A stretch of DNA of 64,000 nt from Natronobacterium haloterrestre (GTDB taxonomy: Archaea; Halobacteriota; Halobacteria; Halobacteriales; Natrialbaceae), in contig NZ_FOKW01000002.1 of the NCBI RefSeq assembly GCF_900112205.1, positions 248,001 to 312,000 on the forward strand. The letters run 5' to 3'. Position 1 is the first letter of the stretch. Every line of letters starts with the position of its first letter. Both the position numbers and the translations under genes were made by a program. Positions 16,570 to 25,183 of this stretch are shown piece after piece. Below the pieces are notes generated by a model. That model was given only the letters and a program-made list of their open reading frames with translations, had not been told where the DNA came from and made no database searches.

Positions 16570-17529
16570 TTACCGGGACAACTCCTCGCCGCCCTCGCGG
16601 ACGACCGCCTCGACTTCTTCTTCGGTCACCCGCGCCACGTCGCCCGGAATCGTCCGCTTCAGCGCCGCCGTCGCCGCCGCGTACTCGAGCGCGGTCGGGA
16701 CGTCGTCACCCTCGAGGCGGCGGGCGATGAACGACCCGGTGAAGGCGTCGCCGGTGCCGATCCGGGAGACGGTGTCGGTGTCGTAGGCCGGTTGTTCGTG
16801 GACGACGCTGTCGTGCCAGCCGATCGCGCCCTCGGAGCCGCGGGTGACGACGACGGTCTCGAACTCGTACTGCGAGCCGAGTTTGTGCGCGAGTTGCCGG
16901 GGATCGCCCTCGAACCCGAGGACGGTCCGGGCGTCCCGCGCGGCGATCACGAGCACGTCGATGCCCGGGAACAGGTGGGTCATCGTCTCCTCGGCCTCCT
17001 CCGGCGACCAGAGCTTACGCCGGTAGTTGAAATCGAATGCGGTCGTCGTCCCGCCCTCGCGGGCGGCCTTGAGGAGGCTCGCGGTCGTGTCCCGAAGCGT
17101 CGACGAGAGCGCGGGCGTGATCCCCGTCGTGAAGAAGACTCTCGCGTCCTTGATCGTGTTCAGGTCGAGTTCGCGGGCCTTCGCCGTCGAGACGGCGGTG
17201 TTCTCCCGGTCGTAGATGACGTTCGTCCCGCGGGGCTCGCCGGCCCGCTCGAGGTAGTAGGTCCCCTGCCGGCCGCGGTGGCTCCAGACGACCTCTGTGT
17301 CGATCCCGTGCTGGCGGAGTTCGCCGACCGCTCGCCGGCCAAGCGGCGTCTCGGGCACCTTCGACATCCAGGTCGCGGGCGTGCCGAGCCGCTGGGCCGC
17401 GATGGCGACGTTGCTCTCGGCACCGCCGGCCCGGACCTCGAACTCGCGGGCGTCCTCGAGCCGTTCCTGGTCCGGCGGCGAGAGCCGGAGCATCGTCTCG
17501 CCGAAGGTGACGAGGTCGGTCTCACTCAC
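16570..17529 (-). CDS. kdgK: 2-keto-3-deoxygluconate kinase (PfkB family)
   Basis: A 319-residue ribokinase-family enzyme. The N-terminal FGETMLRLSPP resembles KDG kinases, RAGGAESNVAIAAQRLG is PfkB signature 1, and SRIGTGDAFTGSF carries the catalytic base Asp of signature 2. KDG kinase phosphorylates 2-keto-3-deoxygluconate in the semi-phosphorylative Entner-Doudoroff route of haloarchaea. Start is GTG 17529, preceded at about 6 bp by GGGAGGGGGA, an unusually strong Shine-Dalgarno-like run. The TATA-like box near 17589-17597 would leave a leader of about 35 nt, consistent with SD use rather than leaderless initiation. Confidence 0.87.
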   Translation of the reverse strand: MSETDLVTFGETMLRLSPPDQERLEDAREFEVRAGGAESNVAIAAQRLGTPATWMSKVPETPLGRRAVGELRQHGIDTEVVWSHRGRQGTYYLERAGEPRGTNVIYDRENTAVSTAKARELDLNTIKDARVFFTTGITPALSSTLRDTTASLLKAAREGGTTTAFDFNYRRKLWSPEEAEETMTHLFPGIDVLVIAARDARTVLGFEGDPRQLAHKLGSQYEFETVVVTRGSEGAIGWHDSVVHEQPAYDTDTVSRIGTGDAFTGSFIARRLEGDDVPTALEYAAATAALKRTIPGDVARVTEEEVEAVVREGGEELSR

Positions 17530-17588
17530 GGGCGTCCCCCTCCCGTTCGGTACATACGGCTGTCATATGTCGGTACACAACCGGGCCG

Positions 17589-17597
17589 GGTATAAGA
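17589..17597 (-). promoter_or_regulatory. TATA-like box of kdgK with leader containing a Shine-Dalgarno run
   Basis: On the minus strand TCTTATACCCGG lies about 60 bp before the GTG, placing transcription start near 17566. The leader contains GGGAGGGGGA just before the start codon. A dyad ACATA/TATGT (17551-17570 region) in the leader could be an operator, but its identity is unknown. Confidence 0.45.
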
Positions 17598-17636
17598 CCG
17601 TTGCTGACCGTCGAACCGTCGTCTCCGCCGACGCGT

Positions 17637-18722
17637 TCAGTCGAGAAGCGCCGCGCTCGAGTCGACGGAGACGACCGCCGTCTCCCCGTCGGCCGCTCGC
17701 TCGAGCGTCGTCGGAACGTCGACGGCCTCGAGCAGCGCCCGACTGGTCGCGACGTGGTCCGTTTCCTCGGGAACGCGGACCCGGCCGCCAGCGAGCGCGA
17801 GGAAGACGAGGGTCTGGTCGGCCATGTGGCGGTCGACCGGCGCGGTCCCCGCGAGAAAGCGGTTCGCGGCGTCCGCGGCGTCCTCGCCGACGCGTTCGGC
17901 GGGCGTGCCTCGCTCCCCGAGCGCGGTAAAGCCGGCGAGCCCGGTCCCGTCGCCCGGGCCCGCCTCGTACTCGAGTCGGAGGACGATCGCTGAACCCGGA
18001 CAGGCGCTCTCGGCGGTCGTCTCGCAGCGTTCGCGGACCTCGAGCCCGTCGTCCAGCCGCTCGCGCGCGCCCTCTGCCTGCCGGAAGGCGACGTCCTGTT
18101 CGGACAGCGCGGCGGCCTCCGTCGAGTAGAGCCGCAGGCCGTCGGGTTCCCCCCGCGACCGGAGGTCGATCGGCTCGATCGTCGACGGGGCGAGGTGCAG
18201 CGTCGCCTGCCCGCCGCCCTTCGGATAGAAGCCGCGCCGCTCGAGTTCGCAGGCGGCGACGAGCCCGAACTGCCGCAGGAGAGGGAGTTTGACGTGCCGG
18301 ACGTAGTCCAGCGGCGGCGACCACTTCACGTCCGTCCCGCCGGTCACGGTCAGCCGCAGCGGGGACTCGAGGACGGCGGCGAGCGGCAGGACGGCGTCGA
18401 ACAGCAGCGTCACGCTGCCGGCGGTGCCGATGTCGACCGCGTACCTGCCGCCCTCGAGTCGGGGGTGTCCACCCTGGGTCTCGAGGTTCGGATCGAACTC
18501 GATCGTCTCCGACCCCAGTTCGACGCCCGTCGCGTCGGCGTCGCAGAGTTCGACCATCGTTTCGGCGACCGCCAGGTGCTGGTGCCGGAGTCCGGGGGTC
18601 GATCGGTTCCCGCGGACGTTCTCGATGCGGATCGGCTCGTTCTCGAGGACGGAGAGGGCCAGTGCCGTCCGGACGAACTGGCCGCCGGCGTCGCTCCCGT
18701 CGAGTTCGTACGTCGGCGTCAC
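17637..18722 (-). CDS. rtcA: RNA 3'-terminal phosphate cyclase
   Basis: A 361-residue protein. The N-terminal DGSDAGGQFVRTALALSVL matches the cyclase family opening (usually DGSxGEGGGQ). RGNRSTPGLRHQHLAV and ERRGFYPKGGGQ are family motifs, and APVDRHMADQ includes the conserved His that is adenylylated. RtcA converts RNA 3'-phosphate ends to 2',3'-cyclic phosphates using ATP. The opening motif has Asp-Ala in place of Glu-Gly, a small deviation from the consensus. Start is GTG. It neighbours kdgK on the same strand but about 110 bp apart. Confidence 0.93.
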   Translation of the reverse strand: MTPTYELDGSDAGGQFVRTALALSVLENEPIRIENVRGNRSTPGLRHQHLAVAETMVELCDADATGVELGSETIEFDPNLETQGGHPRLEGGRYAVDIGTAGSVTLLFDAVLPLAAVLESPLRLTVTGGTDVKWSPPLDYVRHVKLPLLRQFGLVAACELERRGFYPKGGGQATLHLAPSTIEPIDLRSRGEPDGLRLYSTEAAALSEQDVAFRQAEGARERLDDGLEVRERCETTAESACPGSAIVLRLEYEAGPGDGTGLAGFTALGERGTPAERVGEDAADAANRFLAGTAPVDRHMADQTLVFLALAGGRVRVPEETDHVATSRALLEAVDVPTTLERAADGETAVVSVDSSAALLD

Positions 18723-18848
18723 GCGAGGGCCTACGGCCTCGAGGGTCGTAGCAGTACCGTCCCCTCTTCGCGGCCGCTCGAACGGACGAATCGGTCGCGG
18801 TTACCGCTTCGTGAAGGTTTTCGGTGGTCGGCGGCGGAGTCCAACCGA

Positions 18849-20237
18849 ATGCGCCTGCGACTCCGATCCGACCCGCTCCGTCGCCGGTGGCTCCTCTGGG
18901 CGACGCTCGGGGTCGTCTTCCTGCTGGTCAACGTGAACCGCCTCTCGACGGCGGTCCTCTCCGAGCAGTTGATGGTGGCGTTCGGGACGACCGGCGCGCA
19001 ACTGGGGACGCTCCACGCCATGTTCTTCTGGGTGTACGCGGTCATGCAGATCCCGACGGGCGTCCTCGCCGACCGGATCGGTCCCCGCCTGACCGCGACC
19101 GCCGGCGCGGCGGTGATGAACGTCGGCGCGATCTGGTTTTCCGTCGCCGACGGCTACCTCGCCGCGCTCGTCGCCCGCGGACTCGTCGGCCTCGGCGGGA
19201 GCGTGATCTTCGTCTGTATCCTGCGCTTCTGTGCGAACTGGTACCGGGCCGACGAGTTCGCGACGATGAGCGGTCTCACCTTCGCGGTCTCGGGCGTCGG
19301 TGGCGTGCTCGCAACGACGCCGCTCGCCATCGCCGTCGAGGCCGCCGGCTGGCGGACCACCGTCGGCTGGCTCGGGATCGCCGGCCTGGCTTTCACCGTG
19401 CTCGTGTTCGCCCTCGTGCGGGATACGCCCGCCCGAGCCGGGTTCGAACCGCTCGAGGGCGTCCCCGAGCAGCCGACGCCCTCGAACGCCCAGTTGCGCT
19501 CCCACCTGGAGGGGGTGCTCCGGGATCCGCTGATCTGGGTCGTCAGCGTCATGCTGTTTTGCTCGAGCGGCGTCAACCTCACCCTGTTCGGCCTGTGGGG
19601 TGTCCCGTACGTCGTCCAGACCTACGACGTGTCGGTCACCTACGCCTCGGTCTTCACGCTGCTGGGTGGTGTCGGACTAATGATCGGCCCGCCGGGGATC
19701 GGCTGGCTCTCGGACCGACTCGAGCGACGGGTCGAACTGATGGTGGCGGGCGGGGCCGCGTTCACTACGGCGCTGGCGGTCATCGCCGTCATCGGCGACC
19801 CGCCCCTGCCCGTCGTCGGGGTTGCGTTCTTCCTCTCCGGGGCGTTGCTCGGCGCGTTCCTGCTCGGCTACGCGGTCGTCAAGGACCGCCACCCCGACAG
19901 CGCGAGCGGTATCTCGACGGGGACGGTCAACGGCGCGGGTTTCTTCGGCGCGGCGACGCTCCCGACGATCATGGGCTGGGCCCTGGACGCCTACTGGACC
20001 GGCGAACTCGTCGGCGGCGTCCGGGTCTACACCGAGGCCGGCTATCGCCTCGCGTTCGGGATCGCCACCGCTGCGGGTGCGGTCGCGTTCGCCTGTACGG
20101 TCTGGCTCTACTACCGCGAGAAGCGGGGGGCGACGAGCCTCGTCGATCCGGACGCCTCGAGGGCCGGGAATTCGTCCGATCTGGACGACGAGAACGCGGA
20201 CGGCGACGACGGGAGTCGAGGGGTCGCCGGCAAGTAG
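18849..20237 (+). CDS. major facilitator superfamily transporter
   Basis: A 462-residue membrane protein with twelve predicted helices in two halves. The helix 2-3 loop GVLADRIGPRLTATAGA is the MFS motif A, and a second copy WLSDRLERRVELMVAG marks the second half. The N-terminal basic run (RLRSDPLRRRW) precedes helix 1, and an acidic 45-residue tail ends the protein. The build resembles sugar-phosphate/organic-anion (ACS-type) permeases, but the substrate cannot be assigned. Immediately after its stop codon begins a truncated copy of the regulator encoded at 22823-23776. Confidence 0.88.
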   Translation: MRLRLRSDPLRRRWLLWATLGVVFLLVNVNRLSTAVLSEQLMVAFGTTGAQLGTLHAMFFWVYAVMQIPTGVLADRIGPRLTATAGAAVMNVGAIWFSVADGYLAALVARGLVGLGGSVIFVCILRFCANWYRADEFATMSGLTFAVSGVGGVLATTPLAIAVEAAGWRTTVGWLGIAGLAFTVLVFALVRDTPARAGFEPLEGVPEQPTPSNAQLRSHLEGVLRDPLIWVVSVMLFCSSGVNLTLFGLWGVPYVVQTYDVSVTYASVFTLLGGVGLMIGPPGIGWLSDRLERRVELMVAGGAAFTTALAVIAVIGDPPLPVVGVAFFLSGALLGAFLLGYAVVKDRHPDSASGISTGTVNGAGFFGAATLPTIMGWALDAYWTGELVGGVRVYTEAGYRLAFGIATAAGAVAFACTVWLYYREKRGATSLVDPDASRAGNSSDLDDENADGDDGSRGVAGK

Positions 20238-20388
20238 CGCGGACCGAGTCCTTATCGATCCGCTCGCCGCTCTCGACCGTCGCGGACCGGACCGCGAATC
20301 CGTCGTCGACGGTGACCTGCAACGTCTCGTTTTCGATCGAAATCGAGACCGTGTATCGCCACGGCTCCGTTCCCGTCACCGACACGGC
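20238..20388 (-). pseudogene. truncated 3'-end duplicate of the zinc-ribbon regulator
   Basis: About 150 bp are roughly 95% identical to the last part of the regulator gene at 22823-23776. Read on the minus strand they encode SVTGTEPWRYTVSISIENE and about twenty further matching residues. A one-base deletion before the end shifts the frame and removes the original stop. No upstream part of the gene remains; the adjoining sequence is A+T-rich and unrelated. It forms the left member of direct repeats bracketing acs. Confidence 0.85.
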
Positions 20389-20403
20389 GAAACCCGATAG
20401 CCA

Positions 20404-20538
20404 GCCCTAAAGACATCATATGCTGGTGTTTTATACGATATTCGAATGGAGTAAATGAATAGAATACAAGATATAAGCAGCATTTATCACCAACAAATTT
20501 CTATATTTTAGATCTCAGTCCAACTAAAGCGAACATTT
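20404..20538 (+). promoter_or_regulatory. A+T-rich acs upstream region with TATA box
   Basis: By eye about two thirds A+T, against a G+C-rich surrounding. The clearest core promoter is CTATATTTTA at 20501-20510, placing transcription near 20532. Upstream A/T stretches such as GATATAAGCAG and GTTTTATACGATATTCG could be activator sites. This is the longest low-G+C stretch I see in the window. Confidence 0.65.
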
Positions 20539-20565
20539 ATGATAGATCGGTCTCGAAGGGCGCTT

Positions 20566-22542
20566 GTGAGCGATACCACAGACGTGAAACTCGAATCGAG
20601 ACTCGAGGAACAGGAGACCTTCGAACCGCCGAAGTCGTTCGTCGAGCAAGCGAACGTCACGAATCCCGCGATTCGTACGGAGTTCGAAGAGAATTGGCCC
20701 GAGTGCTGGGAACGCGCCGCTGAGTTCCTCTCGTGGGATCGGGAGTACGACAGCGTCGTCGACGCTGCCAACGCACCACAGTACGAGTGGTTCACTGGCG
20801 GTCGACTCAACGCCTCGTACAACTGTCTCGACCGTCACATCGAAGATGGTGCAAAGAACCGCGCCGCAATCAAATGGGAAGGGGAACTTGGCGAAACCCG
20901 TACGTATACCTACGGCGAGTTGCTGAACGAGGTAGAAGCGTTCGCCGCGGCGTTACGCGAGATGGGCGTCGAGGCGGGCGATGTCGTTACCCTGTATCTG
21001 CCGATGGTTCCGGAACTACCGATCGCGATGCTGGCGTGTGCCCGCCTCGGCGCACCCCACTCGGTCGTCTTCGCTGGATTTTCGGCGGATGCTCTGGCGA
21101 CCCGAATGCAATCGTCGGACAGCGAGTATCTCGTCACGTGCGACGGGTACTACCGTCGCGGGGAGGCGCTAAATCACGGGCAGAAAGTCAAGAACGGGCT
21201 TCGAAACGTCGACCACGACGTCGAGTCGATCGTCGTTGATCGGCTCGGTGATGAGTCGCATTTGTCGTTCGGTGACGGTACCCACGATTACGGCGCTCTC
21301 GTCGCCGAACACGAGGGTACATCGGTACCGGCGGTCTCGCGAGACGCCGAGGACGTGCTGTTCCTGTTGTACACGTCGGGAACGACGGGACAGCCGAAAG
21401 GCGTCGAGCACGCGACCGGCGGCTACCTCTCCTACGTTGCCTGGACTGCCCACGCAGTACTGGACCTGGAACCGACGGATACCCACTGGTGTACGGCGGA
21501 CGTCGGCTGGATCACGGGCCACTCCTATGTCGTCTACGGGCCGCTGGCGCTCGGCGCGACGACCTTCATGTACGAGGGAACGCCGGACTATCCCGATCGT
21601 GATCGGTTCTGGAAACTTATCGAAAAGAACCGAGTCGACGTCTTCTACACGGCACCGACGGCGATCCGAGCGTTCATGAAGTGGGGCAAAGAGTACCCCG
21701 CGAACCACGACCTCTCGAGTTTGCGGCTGCTCGGATCCGTCGGCGAACCGATCGACCCACACGCCTGGAAGTGGTACTACAAACACATCGGCGGCGAAGA
21801 GTGTCCGGTCGTCGACACCTGGTGGCAGACCGAAACGGGTGGCACGATGGTCACGACCGTACCGGGGATCGACACGATGAAACCCGGCGCCGCAGGCCCG
21901 GCCCTGCCAGGAATCGACGCCCGCGTGGTCGACGCCGACGGTAGCCCGGTTGCGTCCGGGAACGCGGGGTATCTCGTGATCCGGAACCCCTGGCCTGGGA
22001 TGCTCCGGACCCTCTACGGGAACGACGAGCGGTTCCGTTCCGAGTATTGGGGAGAGTATTCGGATCCCGACGAAGACGAGTGGATCTATTTCCCTGAAGA
22101 CGGCGCGAAGATCGACGATGACGGATACATCACCGTCCTCGGCCGCGTCGACGACGTGATCAACGTCTCCGGCCATCGGCTGGGAACCATGGAGATCGAA
22201 TCCGCGATCGTCGACGTTGCGGGCGTCGCCGAGGCGGCCGTCGTCGGGGCTGATCACGACGTCAAAGGCGAGGCCGTCTACGCGTACGTCGTCTTGAAGA
22301 ACGGTGAAGAACCGACTGTTGCAATGCGTGATCGAATCGTTGAAAGCGTCGAGGACGGGATCGGCCCGATCGCACGGCCTGAAAAAGTCGTCTTCACGTC
22401 CGAACTTCCAAAGACGCGATCGGACAAGATCATGCGACGACTCCTCGAGAACATCGCGAACGGCGAGGAACTGGGCGATACGTCCACGCTCAGGAATCCG
22501 GACGCCGTGGATACGATCGCTCGACAAGTGGGGGACGACTGA
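20566..22542 (+). CDS. acs: acetate-CoA ligase (AMP-forming, acetyl-CoA synthetase)
   Basis: A 658-residue enzyme activating acetate to acetyl-CoA via acetyl-AMP. Motifs are YTSGTTGQPKGVEH (AMP/phosphate loop), VDTWWQTETGG (acetate pocket Trp), a WIYFPEDGAKIDDDGYITVLGRVDD hinge, and TRSDKIMRR with the catalytic, acetylation-prone Lys. I use GTG 20566, giving MSDTTDVKLESRLEEQ as in haloarchaeal relatives; ATG 20539 is in frame and would add nine residues with an almost leaderless message. The gene lies between direct repeats of a regulator's 3' end, and its third codon positions look less G+C-rich than neighbours, hinting at separate history. A hairpin repeat starts right after the stop codon. 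Confidence 0.95.
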   Translation: MSDTTDVKLESRLEEQETFEPPKSFVEQANVTNPAIRTEFEENWPECWERAAEFLSWDREYDSVVDAANAPQYEWFTGGRLNASYNCLDRHIEDGAKNRAAIKWEGELGETRTYTYGELLNEVEAFAAALREMGVEAGDVVTLYLPMVPELPIAMLACARLGAPHSVVFAGFSADALATRMQSSDSEYLVTCDGYYRRGEALNHGQKVKNGLRNVDHDVESIVVDRLGDESHLSFGDGTHDYGALVAEHEGTSVPAVSRDAEDVLFLLYTSGTTGQPKGVEHATGGYLSYVAWTAHAVLDLEPTDTHWCTADVGWITGHSYVVYGPLALGATTFMYEGTPDYPDRDRFWKLIEKNRVDVFYTAPTAIRAFMKWGKEYPANHDLSSLRLLGSVGEPIDPHAWKWYYKHIGGEECPVVDTWWQTETGGTMVTTVPGIDTMKPGAAGPALPGIDARVVDADGSPVASGNAGYLVIRNPWPGMLRTLYGNDERFRSEYWGEYSDPDEDEWIYFPEDGAKIDDDGYITVLGRVDDVINVSGHRLGTMEIESAIVDVAGVAEAAVVGADHDVKGEAVYAYVVLKNGEEPTVAMRDRIVESVEDGIGPIARPEKVVFTSELPKTRSDKIMRRLLENIANGEELGDTSTLRNPDAVDTIARQVGDD

Positions 22543-22622
22543 TACGGGTTACTGTCCATCAGTTCCGGCGCAACTGTCGCCCAGGTCGCGGTTGTGCCGG
22601 GACATCGGGACAGCAGTCCGTA
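22543..22622 (+). repeat. 80-bp hairpin repeat element, copy 2 (directly 3' of acs)
   Basis: It begins TACGGGTTACTGTCC at the base after the acs TGA and ends GGACAGCAGTCCGTA; these arms pair at 14 of 15 positions if G-U pairs are allowed. The inner arms CCGGCGCAAC and GTTGTGCCGG pair with one G-U. Copy 1 lies at 8639-8722 on the opposite strand. The wobble pairs are retained only in the acs sense orientation, which favours a transcribed RNA hairpin. Confidence 0.82.
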
Positions 22623-22808
22623 TGAGCCGTCGTCGCGTCCTCGTGTGACTACGGTCCGCTCGGAACCGGCGCCAGCGACGCGCTCGTGATACTGGTGGCC
22701 AGCATTCCCTGAAGCCGATCGCTCTCCTGGAGTCGTCACCGTTTCCGACGACGTCGAATTCACGATAGGCTTGTATTGACCTGTTTCGATGAGGTCGCCG
22801 GGAAGGAG

Positions 22809-22961
22809 AGCGGACCGAGCCCTTACCGATCCGGCTCGCCGCTCTCGACCGTCGCGGACCGGACCGCGAACCCGTCGTCGACGGTGACCTGCAACGTCTC
22901 GTTTTCGATCGGAATCGAGACTGTGCATCGCCACGGCTCCGTTCCCGTCACCGACGCAGCG
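22809..22961. repeat. right member of the direct repeat bracketing acs
   Basis: This is the intact 3' end of the regulator gene. It matches 20238-20388 in the same orientation with about seven substitutions and one single-base indel before similarity ends near the CACCGACGCAGCG/CACCGACACGGCG junction. Confidence 0.85.
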
Positions 22962-23776
22962 TCGCCGGAGACACACCACTCGAGTTCCCAGAACGGCGGC
23001 TCCGAGAGCGATCGACCGCGCTCGGCGGCGAAGCGGACGACGCGTTCGTGCTCGAGCAGGGCCAGTCCTGGCACGGGTCGGATCCGATTGCTACACCGCC
23101 GACAGCGGAAGGCCACGATCGGATCGTCCCCGGCGTCCGCGTCGTCGCGGTCTGCGCCGGAACCCGTGCCCGCTTTTCCGTCGGCAGTTGCGGGAACCGT
23201 GACGTCCATCGGGCCCGTACAGGCCGGACAGACCCCGTCGCGGGCGAGCGCAATGTGCGACCGAACGCGGCGGTCGAACGCCTCGAGGACCGCCGGCAAC
23301 GACCGGGACTCGAGCCCGCCCGGCGGAAACGGGTACCTGACGAGCCGGTCGTCACAGGCGCTGCACTCGATGGCGAGCCACTCCTCGCGGTACGACGCGA
23401 CGAGCGTTCCCGCCCGGCAGTGCGGACAGCGACCGTCGATCCCCGTCGGTCCGAACGCGGCCCGTCGGTTGTACGTTCCCGCGAGGATGGAGGTCGCCAC
23501 CGCCCACCCCGCGTACCGGAGTTCGTACCCCTCGTCGGTGCGCCTGACGAAGTGGCCCGTCAGTTCGCCGAGGTGGTAGTTGAACTGCGCACTCACCTCG
23601 GCACCCACCCGCTCGCGCAGCGTCGAGAACGACGCGGGGTACTCACCGTCCGTTCGACTCCCCTCGAGAAGCGCCTGCAGGATGTCGACGCGGAGTTCGT
23701 GGCCGAGGAGGGAGAACGCGTCGGCGGGGTCGAGGTCGAGGTCGTTCGGGTCCGAGTGTTCGCGCTCGCGGTCCAT
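22823..23776 (-). CDS. winged-helix regulator with zinc ribbons (ArsR-like N-terminus, DUF7351-like)
   Basis: A 317-residue protein. Residues about 15-95 form an ArsR-type winged helix (FSLLGHELRVDILQALLEG, then FSTLRERVGAEVSAQFNYHLGEL). A first zinc ribbon CPHC...CSAC lies near 122-145 and a second set CPAC...CRRC near 195-245. A beta-rich C-terminal domain of unknown role ends the protein. It probably binds DNA and senses a metal, redox or small-molecule signal. Its 3' end is duplicated beyond acs, and it is divergent from the MFS gene at 23900, a candidate target (inference). DUF name is tentative. Confidence 0.85.
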   Translation of the reverse strand: MDREREHSDPNDLDLDPADAFSLLGHELRVDILQALLEGSRTDGEYPASFSTLRERVGAEVSAQFNYHLGELTGHFVRRTDEGYELRYAGWAVATSILAGTYNRRAAFGPTGIDGRCPHCRAGTLVASYREEWLAIECSACDDRLVRYPFPPGGLESRSLPAVLEAFDRRVRSHIALARDGVCPACTGPMDVTVPATADGKAGTGSGADRDDADAGDDPIVAFRCRRCSNRIRPVPGLALLEHERVVRFAAERGRSLSEPPFWELEWCVSGDAASVTGTEPWRCTVSIPIENETLQVTVDDGFAVRSATVESGEPDR

Positions 23777-23899
23777 GACTCCGCAGTCGGTCCGGTATCG
23801 CTAAAATCCCGGCGGTGACACATTCCTGTGAAGTATCCAACCAAAACTCGCGTTCGGGAGCGTATTTCCAGCCGGGGCCACACCTGATGGATACGACGC

Positions 23900-25177
23900 A
23901 TGTCTCGAGTCCGCGGCCGTGGATCGGTGGCTGTCGCCTACTACCTGTACCGGATGACCGACTCGGTTGGGTTCATCTGGCCAGTGTTTACGCTCTTTCT
24001 GCTGTGGAACCACCTCACTTACGCCCAGATCGGAACGCTGAGTGCACTCTCTGCAGTCCTCGTCGTCTCGCTCGAGGTGCCGACGGGGTACGTCGCCGAT
24101 CGGTACGGCCGTCGGCTCGTCCTCGGGACGGCCATGCTCGCGATGGCCGTCTCGACGGCGGGATTCGTCGTCGCCGACGCCTTCCTCGAGTTCGCGGCGC
24201 TGTACGCGCTCTGGGCGCTTTCGATGGCGCTCCAGAGCGGGACCGCCGACGCGTGGCTCTACGACGCGCTCGGCGGTGGAACGAAGCGAGACGGCGCGTT
24301 CACGCGCGTTCGCGGACGGGGTGGGGCCGTCCACCAGTGGACGTCCGCCGTCACGATGATCGGCGGCGGCTTCCTGTACGTCGTCCATCCCACGTACCCG
24401 TTCGTCGCCTCGGCGCTGCTCAACGCGGTCGGCGTGCTGGTGGTCGTCGCTATGCCCCGAAACCAGCGGTTCGAGGGATCGTCCGCGGAGGGCCCGACCG
24501 AGGACCGACTCGGCGTCCGGGAATCGTTGTCGATTCTCGCCGCCCGGTTCGGAGCCCCTGGCCTGCGCACGTTCGTCGCTTACGTCGCCCTGTTTTTCGG
24601 GATCGTCCACGCAGCCGACACGTACGTCCAGCCGATCACGGTCGACGTCCTCCGGGCGCAGGTCGGGGGCGCACTCGAGGGCGTGACCGTCGCCGGCGTC
24701 GCCGTCCGGTCCGAGGCGCTGCTCGGGATCGTCTACGCCGGATTCGCCCTCGTCGCGGCCGTCGCCAGCTACCACGCCGACACCGCGCGACGATGGCTCG
24801 GAGTTCGGCGCGTGCTTCGATACCTTCCCGTCTGTGTCGCCGCGTCCTTCCTCCTGCCGCTGGCAGTCTCGGCGCTTGCGGTCCCGATCTTCTTCGGTAT
24901 GAAGGCCGGCCAGGCCCTCTCGAAGCCCCTGGTGGGGCAGTATCTCAACGATCGGACGGGCGATGCCGGCCGGGCGACGGTGCTGAGCGCGGTTTCGATG
25001 GTGTACGCTGCCGTCCGGGCGCCGCTGATGCCGCTTGCGGGCGTCGTCGCGGACGGGACGGCACCGACCGTCGCCGTCGCCGCGCTCGGGAGCGGCTTCC
25101 TCGGGGTCGCCGCCGTCGGGTTCCTCGTCGCCTCGCCGATCGTCGACCCCGCGCCGGGAACGCCGTCGGAGGGGTAA
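23900..25177 (+). CDS. major facilitator superfamily transporter
   Basis: A 425-residue protein with about twelve hydrophobic segments. The loop GYVADRYGRRLVLG is a clean MFS motif A. An unusual long cytoplasmic-type segment RDGAFTRVRGRGGAVHQWT follows helix 4, as in the DHA1-like group sometimes called the YfkF/tetracycline-type carriers. Helices 7-12 are separated by a basic loop (HADTARRWLGVRRVLRYL). Substrate unknown; a drug or metabolite efflux role is plausible. It is divergent from the winged-helix regulator with about 120 bp between them. Confidence 0.86.
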   Translation: MSRVRGRGSVAVAYYLYRMTDSVGFIWPVFTLFLLWNHLTYAQIGTLSALSAVLVVSLEVPTGYVADRYGRRLVLGTAMLAMAVSTAGFVVADAFLEFAALYALWALSMALQSGTADAWLYDALGGGTKRDGAFTRVRGRGGAVHQWTSAVTMIGGGFLYVVHPTYPFVASALLNAVGVLVVVAMPRNQRFEGSSAEGPTEDRLGVRESLSILAARFGAPGLRTFVAYVALFFGIVHAADTYVQPITVDVLRAQVGGALEGVTVAGVAVRSEALLGIVYAGFALVAAVASYHADTARRWLGVRRVLRYLPVCVAASFLLPLAVSALAVPIFFGMKAGQALSKPLVGQYLNDRTGDAGRATVLSAVSMVYAAVRAPLMPLAGVVADGTAPTVAVAALGSGFLGVAAVGFLVASPIVDPAPGTPSEG

Positions 25178-25183
25178 CCCGCG

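Noticed and set aside
20539-20565. ATG 20539 as the acs start
   Set aside because: The frame is open and promoter spacing allows it, but family N-termini fit GTG 20566. I keep it as an alternative rather than the call.
22640-22800. Remnant of an insertion sequence between acs and the regulator
   Set aside because: A short inverted motif and frame were examined, but no transposase motif or terminal repeat could be supported.
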